Assembly: GCA_947500385.1 (NCBI GenBank)
Contig: CANMSA010000015.1
Coordinates: 1-64,000, forward strand
Origin: an uncultured Flavobacteriaceae bacterium
Lineage (GTDB): Bacteria > Bacteroidota > Bacteroidia > Flavobacteriales > Flavobacteriaceae
DNA: 64,000 bases
Direction of reading: 5' to 3'
Under the pieces are notes generated by a model that did no database searches, was not told where the DNA came from, and was given only the letters and a program-made list of their open reading frames with translations. A program made the position numbers and the translations under genes. Positions 23,660 to 32,382 of the stretch are shown here, in pieces. How positions within the stretch are numbered: position 1 is the first letter of the stretch; every line of letters begins with the position of its first letter.

Positions 23660-24115
23660 ATGACCATACCCGCCACCATTGTTCCAGGTTACGGTGCCGC
23701 TTCTGGAAAAAACCAAGACCATCGCTACCCTAGAGGCACCATAGGCCTGCAAACCCCTTACTTTCAAGCATTGGGACTCGATTTGAGCGTATATTACCCG
23801 GGCACCCTGAATATCGATATTTCCCCTTATTCCTTTGAAATCGGTACTCCAAAGCACTTTTTCAAACAAGTGGCTTGGTCTGAATTTATCTCCCCTGAAA
23901 ATTTTTACTTCTTTGATGTTTCGTTGGAATATCTCACAAAAACCTATGAGGGCCTCGTGTATATGCCCGACCCGGAAACCAAGGAAGAGCATCTACAGCC
24001 ACCAACGACACTGGAGCTGATCCTTCCAAAGATAGCCGATTTGCAATACGGGGATGTGATTTCGCTGACGGTTGCTCCCACTCAAATATTGTTAACAAAT
24101 ACCCTAATCCAATGA
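23660..24115 (+). CDS. Uncharacterised protein with RibK-like motif
   Basis: A 151-residue protein starting at 23660, 11 nt after the oxygenase. No signal peptide. The middle has 'YYPGTLNIDISPYSFEIG', which resembles the 'PGTLNV' motif of archaeal CTP-dependent riboflavin kinases (DUF120). The early basic/glycine segment 'GYGAASGKNQDHRYPRGTIGLQ' may bind a nucleotide phosphate. Evidence for a kinase is weak. It ends with a 4-nt overlap onto the SUI1 gene, so coupled translation is likely. Alternative: a small beta-barrel binding protein with no catalysis. Confidence 0.6.
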   Translation: MTIPATIVPGYGAASGKNQDHRYPRGTIGLQTPYFQALGLDLSVYYPGTLNIDISPYSFEIGTPKHFFKQVAWSEFISPENFYFFDVSLEYLTKTYEGLVYMPDPETKEEHLQPPTTLELILPKIADLQYGDVISLTVAPTQILLTNTLIQ

Positions 24116-24438
24116 GTCTAGAAGACCAATTAAAGAACCTTTTTCCGGATCATATCCCTGAAAAAGAAGCTGTGAAACCTGCAAAAAGTACTATTTGGTT
24201 GCAAGAGGAACCGATTATTTGTAAATATGAGAAACGCAAAGGCAAACCAATAACCATTTTAGAAGGCTACAGGGGTGCAGACGATGATTTTAAAAAGCTT
24301 GCCAAAGATTTGAAGACAAAATTAAGTGTTGGTGGCAGTTTTAAAGATGGAAAAATCATCATTCAAGGAGATTATCGGGATAAAATAATGGAAATGTTGG
24401 TGGCGAAAGGCTTTAAGGTGAAACGTGTAGGGGGATAA
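24112..24438 (+). CDS. SUI1/eIF1-like translation factor (YciH)
   Basis: A 108-residue SUI1-domain protein. After a 30-residue charged lead the fold reads 'ICKYEKRKGKPITILEGYRG' and 'LKTKLSVGGSFKDGKIIIQGDYRDKIMEML', with the family's VGG(S/T)..DG..I.IQGD signature. YciH in E. coli works as a weak initiation inhibitor under stress and resembles eukaryotic eIF1. Overlap of 4 nt with the upstream gene places it in the same transcript. The name is safe; the exact effect on start-codon choice here is not known. Confidence 0.9.
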   Translation: MSLEDQLKNLFPDHIPEKEAVKPAKSTIWLQEEPIICKYEKRKGKPITILEGYRGADDDFKKLAKDLKTKLSVGGSFKDGKIIIQGDYRDKIMEMLVAKGFKVKRVGG

Positions 24439-24573
24439 ATTCCCTTCTAAGGGCAGTACTCAACGGGCTTCCTGTTTTTTGCTAGAAAATTTCCTGTTAG
24501 TTTGTGTTAATTTTATTTTGTTTTTTTCGATTATATGTTACTTTTAATCCACAAAACCTAAACCGCTCCTCCC

Positions 24574-25506
24574 ATGAGTTCTCTTTTGCATATTACCAAC
24601 GGTGATGCCTTTACCGGGACCTTAAAGTCTTTAAAACTCAAAGGAGACATTATTACTTGGCGTGAAATGCTTTGTGAAGGCAAGACACTGACCAACGTGG
24701 GAAGTGAAAATTTCTGGAAAACGCGTTTTGATTTTCTTCATAAGAACTACAAGGTTTCCAAATCTTCCTTTATTGAAAAAACTTTAAAGGAATACCGATC
24801 CCTTTGTAATCATAAACAGCAAGATGAGATCGTACTCTGGTTTGAGTACGATCTTTTTTGTCAGATCAACATGCTAGCGGTACTCAGTTGGCTTAAAACC
24901 CATCGAAAGTATGCTCAAATATCCTTGGTGTGCAGTGGGAAGGAAGAAGGAAGTGATGCGTTGTTAGGGCTCAACCAACTTTCAAAAGAGCGATTATTGC
25001 AATTGTACGAGCAGAAAAAAGTATTGTCGCAAGATGACATTGAATATGCCGACTATGTGTGGCAGTTGTATTGTAGCGACAACCCGATGCGACTTGAAAA
25101 TCTTACTGATTTTAACCAATACCAGTATGATTACTTAGGAGAAGCGGTACGCACCCATTTAAAACGCTTCCCTTCCATCCGAAATGGGCTGAACGAAATG
25201 GAAAACGGTCTTTTAAATATTGCCCACAACGAGAAACCTGAAAGCAAACATGCCTTTTTAAGAGCTATTCTGCGCAATCAGGGAATGCTCGGTTTTGGCG
25301 ACACCCAATACGAACGTGCCTTAAGTCGTTTGAAACCCTTGTTCACCTCTCTTAGTCCGGTTAAACTATCCAGAAAAGGAAAAAAAATATTGGAGCGCCA
25401 AACCAATTATTATGCCGCTATTCAGGATACCGAAGTGTATTTGGGCGGGGCAATGAAATACAATTTCCTTTACAACACCTCTACCGACAGAATACTCAAA
25501 TTATAG
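24574..25506 (+). CDS. DUF1835-family protein
   Basis: A 310-residue cytoplasmic protein. It matches DUF1835 by its opening 'LLHITNGDAFTGTLKSLKLKGDIITWREMLCEG' pattern and the later acidic 'EIVLWFEYDLFCQINM' (about residue 92). C-terminal 'LSRKGKKILERQ' is also typical. Family function unknown; the first part has a nucleotide-fold look. It contains a perfect terminator-like hairpin inside the coding sequence (24827-24859). The next gene begins 2 nt after its stop codon. Confidence 0.8.
   Translation: MSSLLHITNGDAFTGTLKSLKLKGDIITWREMLCEGKTLTNVGSENFWKTRFDFLHKNYKVSKSSFIEKTLKEYRSLCNHKQQDEIVLWFEYDLFCQINMLAVLSWLKTHRKYAQISLVCSGKEEGSDALLGLNQLSKERLLQLYEQKKVLSQDDIEYADYVWQLYCSDNPMRLENLTDFNQYQYDYLGEAVRTHLKRFPSIRNGLNEMENGLLNIAHNEKPESKHAFLRAILRNQGMLGFGDTQYERALSRLKPLFTSLSPVKLSRKGKKILERQTNYYAAIQDTEVYLGGAMKYNFLYNTSTDRILKL
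24827..24859 (+). terminator. Intragenic terminator-like hairpin
   Basis: AGATCGTACTC (24827-24837), loop TGGTTT, GAGTACGATCT (24844-24854), then six T. This is an 11-bp perfect stem with a U-tract, inside the DUF1835 coding region and encoding 'DEIVLWFEYDLF'. It may only reflect codon choice, or may attenuate transcription when translation lags. Confidence 0.45.
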
Positions 25507-25507
25507 C

Positions 25508-26377
25508 ATGGCCCTTAGCCCATCAGAGCTTATCCTTAATGCGGATGGCAGTATTTATCATCTGAACCTTTTACCAAAAGACATTGCACAGACGATCATT
25601 ACCGTGGGCGATCCTGAGCGTGTGGCCCAAGTTTCCAAACATTTTGATAGTATTGAAATAAGAAAAGGAAAAAGGGAGTTTCATGCGCATACGGGATATT
25701 TAAAGGGTAAAAGACTTACGGTACTTTCCACCGGCATTGGAACGGACAATATTGACATCGTATTAAACGAGTTGGACGCCTTGGTGAACATTGATTTTAC
25801 CACGCGCACGGTCAAACCCGCCACCGTTTCTTTAGAGATTGTTCGTATCGGAACCTCAGGTGCCCTGCAACCCGCTATTCCGGTTGATTCGTTTCTATTA
25901 AGCGAATTCGCCATGGGTTTTGACGGCTTACTGCACTTTTATTCAAATAAGGGAGCCGAATCTTCGGAAATGGCCAAGTCTTTTGTAAAACAAACCGGGT
26001 GGAATCCCCAAAAAGCCTACCCCTATGTGGTAGCAGCTGACCCGGAATTGACCTCCCGATTGCTTTCAAATCGTATACGATTAGGATTAACTATCACGAA
26101 TACAGGTTTTTACGGACCCCAAAATAGAAGTTTGCGACTGCCTTTGCCAGACAAGGATTTGGCTTCAAAAATTGCCGCTTTTTACTTCGAAGGTCGTAGT
26201 ATCACCAACCTGGAAATGGAGACGTCGGGGATTTATTTGTTGGCAAAACTCCTGGGACACCGTGCAGTATCCATGAATTGTATTTTGGCCAATCGTAGCA
26301 ATGGTACATTTTCCCAAAATCCCGAATTTGCGGTTGACAGCCTAATCGAATATGTGCTTGAAAGACTTACGAATTGA
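25508..26377 (+). CDS. Nucleoside phosphorylase (PNP/UDP family)
   Basis: A 289-residue phosphorylase. It has 'TVGDPERV' (phosphate loop) near residue 33, 'STGIGTDNIDIVLNEL' for the phosphate/ribose site, 'RIGTSGALQP' and the 'NLEMETSGIY' motif (Glu-Met-Glu holding the ribose). Most similar by eye to uridine phosphorylase-like members, though the base specificity is not certain. It would split nucleosides with phosphate into base and ribose-1-phosphate. Start is 2 nt after the DUF1835 stop codon. Confidence 0.9.
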   Translation: MALSPSELILNADGSIYHLNLLPKDIAQTIITVGDPERVAQVSKHFDSIEIRKGKREFHAHTGYLKGKRLTVLSTGIGTDNIDIVLNELDALVNIDFTTRTVKPATVSLEIVRIGTSGALQPAIPVDSFLLSEFAMGFDGLLHFYSNKGAESSEMAKSFVKQTGWNPQKAYPYVVAADPELTSRLLSNRIRLGLTITNTGFYGPQNRSLRLPLPDKDLASKIAAFYFEGRSITNLEMETSGIYLLAKLLGHRAVSMNCILANRSNGTFSQNPEFAVDSLIEYVLERLTN

Positions 26378-26533
26378 GCCCTTATATGGTTTGAAGTACG
26401 CAATGACTTAAATGCCCTTGTAAAAAAAAACATTTTCCCTTTGGGGGAACAAAAGGATTACGGTTACTATAGAGCAGACACGCACATCTTGTTTTTACAA
26501 AGGAGTTTTTTGAAAAATTTATATACCGCAAAA

Positions 26534-27385
26534 ATGAAAAAAGTTACTATTGTAGGGGTACCTGAGCATTTTAACCTGCCATGGCATTTAGCCATCGCCG
26601 AGGGTGCTTTCGAAGAACGGGGCATTGATTTGGTTTGGCAAGAAGTGCCCGAAGGCACGGGTAAAATGTGCCAAATGCTGCAAAACGAAGAGACCGACTT
26701 GGCCATTATCCTTACCGAGGGCATTATTAAGAGTATCACGGCAGGCAACAAAACGAAAATCGTACAGCAATATATTGGAACTCCCTTGCAATGGGGCATA
26801 CACGTTGGCGCTAAAAGCCGCTTTACCCGGGTTTCGGAACTACAAAACCAAACGGCCGCCATAAGCCGCCTAGGTAGCGGTAGCCACCTCATGGCCTATG
26901 TGCATGCGCAAAACAACGGCTGGGATACCACTGCGCTCAAGTTTGAACAGATCAATACCTTGGAAGGTGCTGTAAAGGCCCTCACCGAAGGAACGGCCGA
27001 CTATTTTCTTTGGGAGCATTTCACCACCAAACCAATCGTAGATGAAGGTGTTTTCAGGCGTTTGGGAGACTGCCCTACCCCCTGGCCTTGCTTCGTCATT
27101 GCCGCTACGGATCATTTTATACAACATGAGGCGGGCACACTTCGGCATGTTTTGGAAGTCATTAATGGGTATACCGTAGAATTTAAGAGCATTCCAAGCA
27201 TTGATCGCACATTGGCGAACCGATACGGACAACAGTTAAAGGATATTCAAGACTGGTTGGGAATGACCCAATGGAGCCAAGACCCCTTGTCCGAAGAAAT
27301 GCTACTCAGTGTTCAAAAACAGCTGCTGGAATTGGAGCTTATTGAGCACCAACTAGAAAAGGAAGCACTGTTAATATCATGGTAG
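26534..27385 (+). CDS. Orphan periplasmic-binding-fold protein without signal peptide
   Basis: A 283-residue protein with the SBP-like fold of NMT1/THI5 and sulfonate/nitrate-binding proteins: 'EHFNLPWHLAIAEGAFEERGIDLVW' at the start, 'GTGKMCQMLQNEETDLAIILTEG' next, and 'AAISRLGSGSHLMAY' for the second lobe. Start at 26534 gives no signal peptide; a longer start at 26441 is not supported. No ABC permease or ATPase is adjacent. So it is probably cytoplasmic and may be a pyrimidine-synthesis or sensing protein like other orphan NMT1 domains. That is inference. Confidence 0.75.
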   Translation: MKKVTIVGVPEHFNLPWHLAIAEGAFEERGIDLVWQEVPEGTGKMCQMLQNEETDLAIILTEGIIKSITAGNKTKIVQQYIGTPLQWGIHVGAKSRFTRVSELQNQTAAISRLGSGSHLMAYVHAQNNGWDTTALKFEQINTLEGAVKALTEGTADYFLWEHFTTKPIVDEGVFRRLGDCPTPWPCFVIAATDHFIQHEAGTLRHVLEVINGYTVEFKSIPSIDRTLANRYGQQLKDIQDWLGMTQWSQDPLSEEMLLSVQKQLLELELIEHQLEKEALLISW

Positions 27386-27396
27386 CCACAATTGCG

Positions 27397-27801
27397 CTAA
27401 AAGTACTTTTTAATCAACTTTTTGAACTTTAGATCGGACAGTGGTTTTTGCAAATACTGGGCTACATAGGGGTTCTTGCGGGCTAGTACTACATTGTTTT
27501 GATCACTGCTCATGGTAATCATAACAATGACCACCTGATCTTTAATTTCTTTTGGTATGGTTTTATCGTAATCTTCCAAGAATTCCCATCCATCCATGAC
27601 AGGCATGAAAATGTCCAGGATAATCAAGCAAGGCCCTTCAAAGGAATCTCTTAAATACGTCAGTGCCTCCAACCCGTTCAACGCAATGTTTACTTTCAAT
27701 TGCATGTTCAGTTGCCCAATGAAAATCTTGCTTATGAAATTGTTAGAGTGGTCGTCATCTACTAGGAGAATCGACCTTAGTTTAGGTTTGGTAGTGTTCA
27801 A
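27397..27801 (-). CDS. Stand-alone response regulator receiver
   Basis: A 134-residue receiver domain. The acidic pocket is 'VDDDHSN' at residues 14-20, the phosphoacceptor is the Asp in 'ILDIFMPVMDGW' (near residue 63), the switch Thr is in 'VMITMSSD', and the Lys is in 'LQKPLS'. No output domain. CheY-like proteins of this kind in Bacteroidota often pass phosphate from hybrid kinases. No kinase gene is next to it. It converges with the SBP-like gene, 11 nt apart. Confidence 0.9.
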   Translation of the reverse strand: MNTTKPKLRSILLVDDDHSNNFISKIFIGQLNMQLKVNIALNGLEALTYLRDSFEGPCLIILDIFMPVMDGWEFLEDYDKTIPKEIKDQVVIVMITMSSDQNNVVLARKNPYVAQYLQKPLSDLKFKKLIKKYF

Positions 27802-27886
27802 ATGGTCTGGTTTAGCAGTGAATACTACTACTAAAGTAATACTTTTCTTAGATTATTGGCATAAATCTTCCCAAAAGCACTATATA

Positions 27887-28552
27887 TTACCAATTTATTA
27901 TCTTTTTCCCTCTTTTGTTAAGAATTTGATTTACACTGCTAAAATGCCTATTCCCGAACCAATACCCCCGATTGGCACTTAGGGGGGACGGATGCCCTGT
28001 TTGTAGAATCGTATGTCTACTGGTGTCGATGAGGCTAGATTTCTTTTTGGCAAAACCGCCCCATAATAGGAAAATCAACCCTTCACGCTCATCGGATAGC
28101 TTGCGGATCACTGCATCGGTAAACACTTCCCAACCTTTTTTTTGGTGGCTTCCCGCTGAATGGGCACGTACCGTAAGGGTGGCATTGAGGAGTAAAACAC
28201 CTTGGTCTGCCCATGGTTGCAGGTTGCCGCTTTTAGGATATGGTTTCCCCAAATCTGTTTCAATTTCCTTGAAAATGTTGATCAGTGAGGGCGGATGGGG
28301 AATCTCGTCCGCTACCGAAAAACAGAGTCCGTTTGCCTGTTTCGGACCGTGGTACGGGTCCTGGCCTATAATGACCACTTGTACCTTTTCGAAGGGGCAG
28401 CGATCAAAAGCGGCAAAGATTTCCTTGCCCGGGGGATAGCATGTATGGGTTGCATACTCCTGCTTTACAAAACTGATCAAGGAGGCGAAATAAGGCTTGT
28501 TGAACTCTTCAGAAAGTGGATGCTGCCAACTGGGATGTATTTGGACCTTCAT
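27887..28552 (-). CDS. ung: Uracil-DNA glycosylase
   Basis: A 221-residue family-1 UDG, starting at 28552 ('MKVQIHPSW'). The water-activating motif is 'GQDPYHGP' and the leucine-intercalation loop is 'HPSPLSA'. 'LLLNATLTV' and 'VIFLLWG'-like strands complete the core ('LIFLLWGGFAKKK'). It removes uracil from DNA to start base excision repair. Single gene, divergent from the GH-like lipoprotein. Confidence 0.95.
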   Translation of the reverse strand: MKVQIHPSWQHPLSEEFNKPYFASLISFVKQEYATHTCYPPGKEIFAAFDRCPFEKVQVVIIGQDPYHGPKQANGLCFSVADEIPHPPSLINIFKEIETDLGKPYPKSGNLQPWADQGVLLLNATLTVRAHSAGSHQKKGWEVFTDAVIRKLSDEREGLIFLLWGGFAKKKSSLIDTSRHTILQTGHPSPLSANRGYWFGNRHFSSVNQILNKRGKKIINW

Positions 28553-28664
28553 AAAATGGATTTGCGTTGTGTGTTGGTAAAAATAAGCGTTACCAAGCGA
28601 ACGTCCATTTTTAAAAACCACTTTTGGAGAAACAATAAATCGGGATTCCCTGCGCTCTTATGAT

Positions 28665-29819
28665 ATGGGAATCTTCCAAACATACGGGATTCGGATAGGC
28701 CTAAAAACCACTTTGATAACCTTGGTATTTTGCTCGGGTGCCTGCCAAACGGACGATGCGGGCGGTCTGGAGGTGGAAATCCCTACCGTAGAAGCAGGTG
28801 AATTGCCCTTGCTTTCCGGTACCAATCGTATCGGGATGATCGAAGGCTTTAATATTTCGAATCCATCAGCGACCATAGACTCCATGGCCGTGAGATGGTC
28901 TGAGGCCAAAAGTGCGGGAATGACCGTAGGGCGGGTGCAACTCGATTGGTCGGAACTCGAAACGACTCCTGGCAGCTATGATAAAACCGCCTTACAAGGC
29001 CGTCTGGAAGATTTGAAGGCGCAGGACCTACAACCCTTGTTATTAATAAGTGCCTATGACAGCGATGGGACAACCGTTCCGTTCGACTTGGACGGAACCC
29101 GCATGAACGATGAGCGTTTGGTGAACCGATTTAAAGCATTGCTGGAATGGGTTGTCCCCATGCTGGTCGAGAATGGCGGCTGGGCAATCTCCATTTCGAA
29201 CGAACCCGATAATTCGTTTGGAGAAATCCCTACCCTAGCAGCCGACATGGCATCGTTTACAGGGACTGTTCGGGACTACGTACACACCATTTCTCCGGAA
29301 CTGGCCGTAACGGTCACGTTCGCTGCGGGCAACCTGGCGGTCCATAGTGATGCTATTAGAAGGATATTGGCGGAATGTGATGTTGCGTGTTGGAATTTTT
29401 ACGGTTCGTATCTCGACGCGGAAAACAACACCTATACGACCAAGTCGGTCCCGGAAATATACAGTTCCCTTGATGCGCTACTCAAGCTTTCCAATACCCA
29501 AAAAGTGGTCATTCAAGAACTGGGGATGCATATCGGACTTGATTCATCACCTGAAATACAACGCCAGTTCTACCAAACATTTTTTGAACAAATGCAGGTG
29601 GAAGCCCAATTAGAAGCCGCTTTTGCCTTTCAATTGGTCGATTGGTCACCCGAGACCTTGGATATTTATACGGAATCATTCGATACCGAAAGCTTTCCTC
29701 CTGGTTTACTGGAAGCCTTTGTTGAATCTTTGGGCACCATAGGCCTATTGAATCAAAACAATGGACAGGCACGTCCTGCCTGGGATGAACTCACTTTGTG
29801 GATTCGCCGTTTTCGGTAA
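28665..29819 (+). CDS. GH-A-clan glycoside-hydrolase-like lipoprotein
   Basis: A 384-residue lipoprotein; lipobox 'SGAC' with Cys27. The mature part is a TIM barrel. Glu180 in 'ISISNEPDNS' is the expected acid/base (NEP motif after strand 4) and Glu285 in 'VVIQELGMH' the nucleophile at strand 7. This is the GH-A pattern shared by GH5, GH42, GH53 and others. Its length suits a single catalytic domain. Substrate unknown. There is no SusC/D or PUL partner nearby, so it may act on a cell-surface or environmental glycan alone. Confidence 0.8.
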   Translation: MGIFQTYGIRIGLKTTLITLVFCSGACQTDDAGGLEVEIPTVEAGELPLLSGTNRIGMIEGFNISNPSATIDSMAVRWSEAKSAGMTVGRVQLDWSELETTPGSYDKTALQGRLEDLKAQDLQPLLLISAYDSDGTTVPFDLDGTRMNDERLVNRFKALLEWVVPMLVENGGWAISISNEPDNSFGEIPTLAADMASFTGTVRDYVHTISPELAVTVTFAAGNLAVHSDAIRRILAECDVACWNFYGSYLDAENNTYTTKSVPEIYSSLDALLKLSNTQKVVIQELGMHIGLDSSPEIQRQFYQTFFEQMQVEAQLEAAFAFQLVDWSPETLDIYTESFDTESFPPGLLEAFVESLGTIGLLNQNNGQARPAWDELTLWIRRFR

Positions 29820-29851
29820 GAACCCATAGCTCCCATATCGCCTCTAATCCA

Positions 29852-29859
29852 TACCTTTG
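29852..29859 (+). promoter_or_regulatory. -7 box of the mutS2 promoter
   Basis: TACCTTTG, a full match to TAnnTTTG, ends 19 nt before the ATG at 29879. The -33 box is weak. Confidence 0.6.
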
Positions 29860-29878
29860 CGATCGATTTTAGAAAACG

Positions 29879-32050
29879 ATGCGTTCCATTCAAAAGAAAA
29901 CCCTGCAGGATTTAGAATTTCCAACGGTGTTACAACAGCTTTCCGACCGTTGTAATACAGTTCTTGGGAAAGAAGCCGCATTGGCCATCGCCCCACTACA
30001 GGAACGCGCTTCCGTTCTGGAGGCGTTAGGACAAACTTCTGAATATGTATCATCACTCATTAGTGAAAATCGCATTCCGAACCACGGTTTTGAAACGATT
30101 AACGGGGAACTTCAATTGCTGAAAATTGAGAACACTACCTTGGAAATATCGGGATTTAGACGCTTGAGCGCAATTTGCACTACGGTAGCAACCCATAAAA
30201 AATTCTTTAAAAAGTTCAAGGAATATTACCCGCTGCTCTTTGCGATGACCGAAAACGTAGTGGCCAATAAGGACATCCCCATGCAGATCGATGCGGTCAT
30301 CGACCGTTTTGGAGAGGTCAAAGATCGGGCTTCGGATAAACTTTTCGACATTCGACGTCAAATCAATCAAGTACGCGGGAAGATCGGACAGAGTTTTTCG
30401 GCCGCTTTGAATCTTTATCATGGGTCTGATTACTTGGACGATATTCGAGAGTCGGTCGTGGAAAATCGCCGTGTACTGGCGGTAAAAGCTATGTACCGAC
30501 GAAAGGTAAAGGGCACAGTGATGGGGTCTTCCAAAACAGGGAGTATTGTATACATTGAACCCGAAGCAGCTTTGAAATACAGTCGGGAACTCAGCAATTT
30601 AGAGTTCGACGAACAGGAAGAGGTACAGCGCATTTTAAATCAACTTACAGGATACATACGCCCCTATAGGCCCTTGTTAGACGATTACCAAGTGTTTCTC
30701 ACTAAAATGGACGTTACGGCGGCCAAAGCCAAATACGCCTCGGAAATGAACGCTTTGATGCCCAAAGTAAACGAGGAGCAACGGCTTTTTTTAAGGGATG
30801 CCTTCCATCCGTTATTATTTTTAAGCAATCGTCTGCGGGATGAGAAAACCTACCCCCAGACCATTGAACTGAGCCCCGACAACCGGATTATCGTGATTTC
30901 CGGACCCAATGCCGGTGGCAAGAGTATTACCTTGAAGACCATTGGCTTGTTGCAGATAATGCTGCAGAGCGGGCTACTGATTCCAGTCCATGAACGAAGT
31001 TCCGTATGCCTTTTTGACCAGGTGCTTACAGATATTGGTGACAACCAATCCATTGAAAATCATTTGAGTACCTACAGTTATCGCTTGAAGAACATGAACC
31101 GATTCCTAAAGAAGTGCAATGTCAATACACTCTTCTTGATCGATGAATTCGGAACCGGGAGCGACCCTGAACTGGGCGGGGCATTGGCAGAGGCATTTTT
31201 GGAAGTCTTTTACGAACGTGGTGCTTTTGGGGTTATTACCACCCACTATGCCAATTTAAAAGCCTTGGCCGATGAATTGCCCCATACCACCAATGCCAAT
31301 ATGCTTTTTAACGGAAAAACCCTTGAACCCACCTTTCAATTGGTATTGGGGGAAGCGGGCAGTTCCTTTACATTTGAGGTAGCCCAGAAGAATGGCATCC
31401 CCTACTCCCTCATAAACAAGGCTAAGAAGAAGATAGAGCGCGGCAAAGTGCGTTTTGATGCAACGATAGCCAAATTGCAGAAAGAACGCAGTAAAATGGC
31501 TCAAACGGGCTCTAGACTGCAAGAAGAGGAATCAAAAGCACGAGAAGAAACTGCAAAGCTCGAGAAACTGAACGCCAAGATCAAGACCAAACTCGAAAAC
31601 TACCAGGAATTATACGACCATGACCAGCGTATGATTTTGTTGGGAAACAAAGTAAACAAAGCGGCCGACAAGTATTTTCAGGATAAAAAGAAACGGCAAC
31701 TGGTTTCAGAACTTTTACGTATCGTAGAAACTGAAAATAGCAAACGTAAAAAGAAAACGGCCAACCAGGCCAAGGCAGACCGGGCCAAGAAGGCACAGGT
31801 GGCACAGGAGGTTCAAAAAGAGGTCAAGGTAATACGGGAGAAAAAGAAGGTTGCCAAAAAGAAGGCGGTCATTGCCGAACGCAACAAACCAAGACCCGTT
31901 TTTAAGGTGGGAGATCGTGTACGCTTGCAAGACGGAAAGGCCGTGGGCAGTATTGATGCGCTTGAAAAAGGCAAGGCAGTTGTGAATTATGGCATGTTTA
32001 CCACGCAAGTAAGTGTCGATCAACTTGAATTGGATGAAAAAAAGAAATAA
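29879..32050 (+). CDS. mutS2: MutS2 without Smr domain
   Basis: A 723-residue MutS2. Core and clamp helices fill residues 1-330; the ATPase has 'ISGPNAGGKS' (Walker A, about 341), 'TDIGDNQSIENHLSTYS', 'LIDEFGTGSDP' (Walker B) and 'TTHYANLK'. After residue 510 comes a long charged coiled coil rich in Lys/Glu/Ala, and a small 'FKVGDRVRLQDGKAVGSID' SH3/KOW-like end. The C-terminal Smr nuclease domain seen in Bacillus and Helicobacter MutS2 is absent. MutS2 suppresses recombination or splits collided ribosomes, rather than repairing mismatches; which of these applies without Smr is unclear. Confidence 0.92.
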   Translation: MRSIQKKTLQDLEFPTVLQQLSDRCNTVLGKEAALAIAPLQERASVLEALGQTSEYVSSLISENRIPNHGFETINGELQLLKIENTTLEISGFRRLSAICTTVATHKKFFKKFKEYYPLLFAMTENVVANKDIPMQIDAVIDRFGEVKDRASDKLFDIRRQINQVRGKIGQSFSAALNLYHGSDYLDDIRESVVENRRVLAVKAMYRRKVKGTVMGSSKTGSIVYIEPEAALKYSRELSNLEFDEQEEVQRILNQLTGYIRPYRPLLDDYQVFLTKMDVTAAKAKYASEMNALMPKVNEEQRLFLRDAFHPLLFLSNRLRDEKTYPQTIELSPDNRIIVISGPNAGGKSITLKTIGLLQIMLQSGLLIPVHERSSVCLFDQVLTDIGDNQSIENHLSTYSYRLKNMNRFLKKCNVNTLFLIDEFGTGSDPELGGALAEAFLEVFYERGAFGVITTHYANLKALADELPHTTNANMLFNGKTLEPTFQLVLGEAGSSFTFEVAQKNGIPYSLINKAKKKIERGKVRFDATIAKLQKERSKMAQTGSRLQEEESKAREETAKLEKLNAKIKTKLENYQELYDHDQRMILLGNKVNKAADKYFQDKKKRQLVSELLRIVETENSKRKKKTANQAKADRAKKAQVAQEVQKEVKVIREKKKVAKKKAVIAERNKPRPVFKVGDRVRLQDGKAVGSIDALEKGKAVVNYGMFTTQVSVDQLELDEKKK

Positions 32051-32382
32051 CGTTTCTATACTATTTGATTATCAAATGTTTAAGATTTATCGTATACGAT
32101 TTTATACACATTATGTTCCTCTAATTCAGGTTTCAAACTGCCTTTTTTTAATCAAAGATAGCAAGGCATACTCCAAATCGAACGCTCGGGAAACACAAGT
32201 CCTATTGACGACACTTACTGGAATTCCGGCCGATGTGAACACTTGCTTGCTTTGGGATACTCAAAGGGATTCCCGCCTTCGCGGGAATGAATGGAAAAGA
32301 ATTTTATAAACAACAGCCGGCATCAGGTTGTTGAATCTACAACCTTGGATACCGACTGCGTTATGAATTAACCTACTGGATT
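32051..32382. other. Long intergenic region with a palindrome
   Basis: 332 nt between convergent genes with no supported ORF or RNA. It holds the palindrome ATCGTATACGAT near 32089 and a hairpin element at 32269-32288 (listed separately). Nothing else recognised. Confidence 0.5.
32269..32288. repeat. REP-like palindrome
   Basis: ATTCCCGC, loop CTTC, GCGGGAAT: an 8-bp perfect stem. It is GC-rich in an AT-rich spacer and has the look of a short dispersed palindromic element. Only one copy is visible in this window, so the dispersed nature is unproven. Confidence 0.5.
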
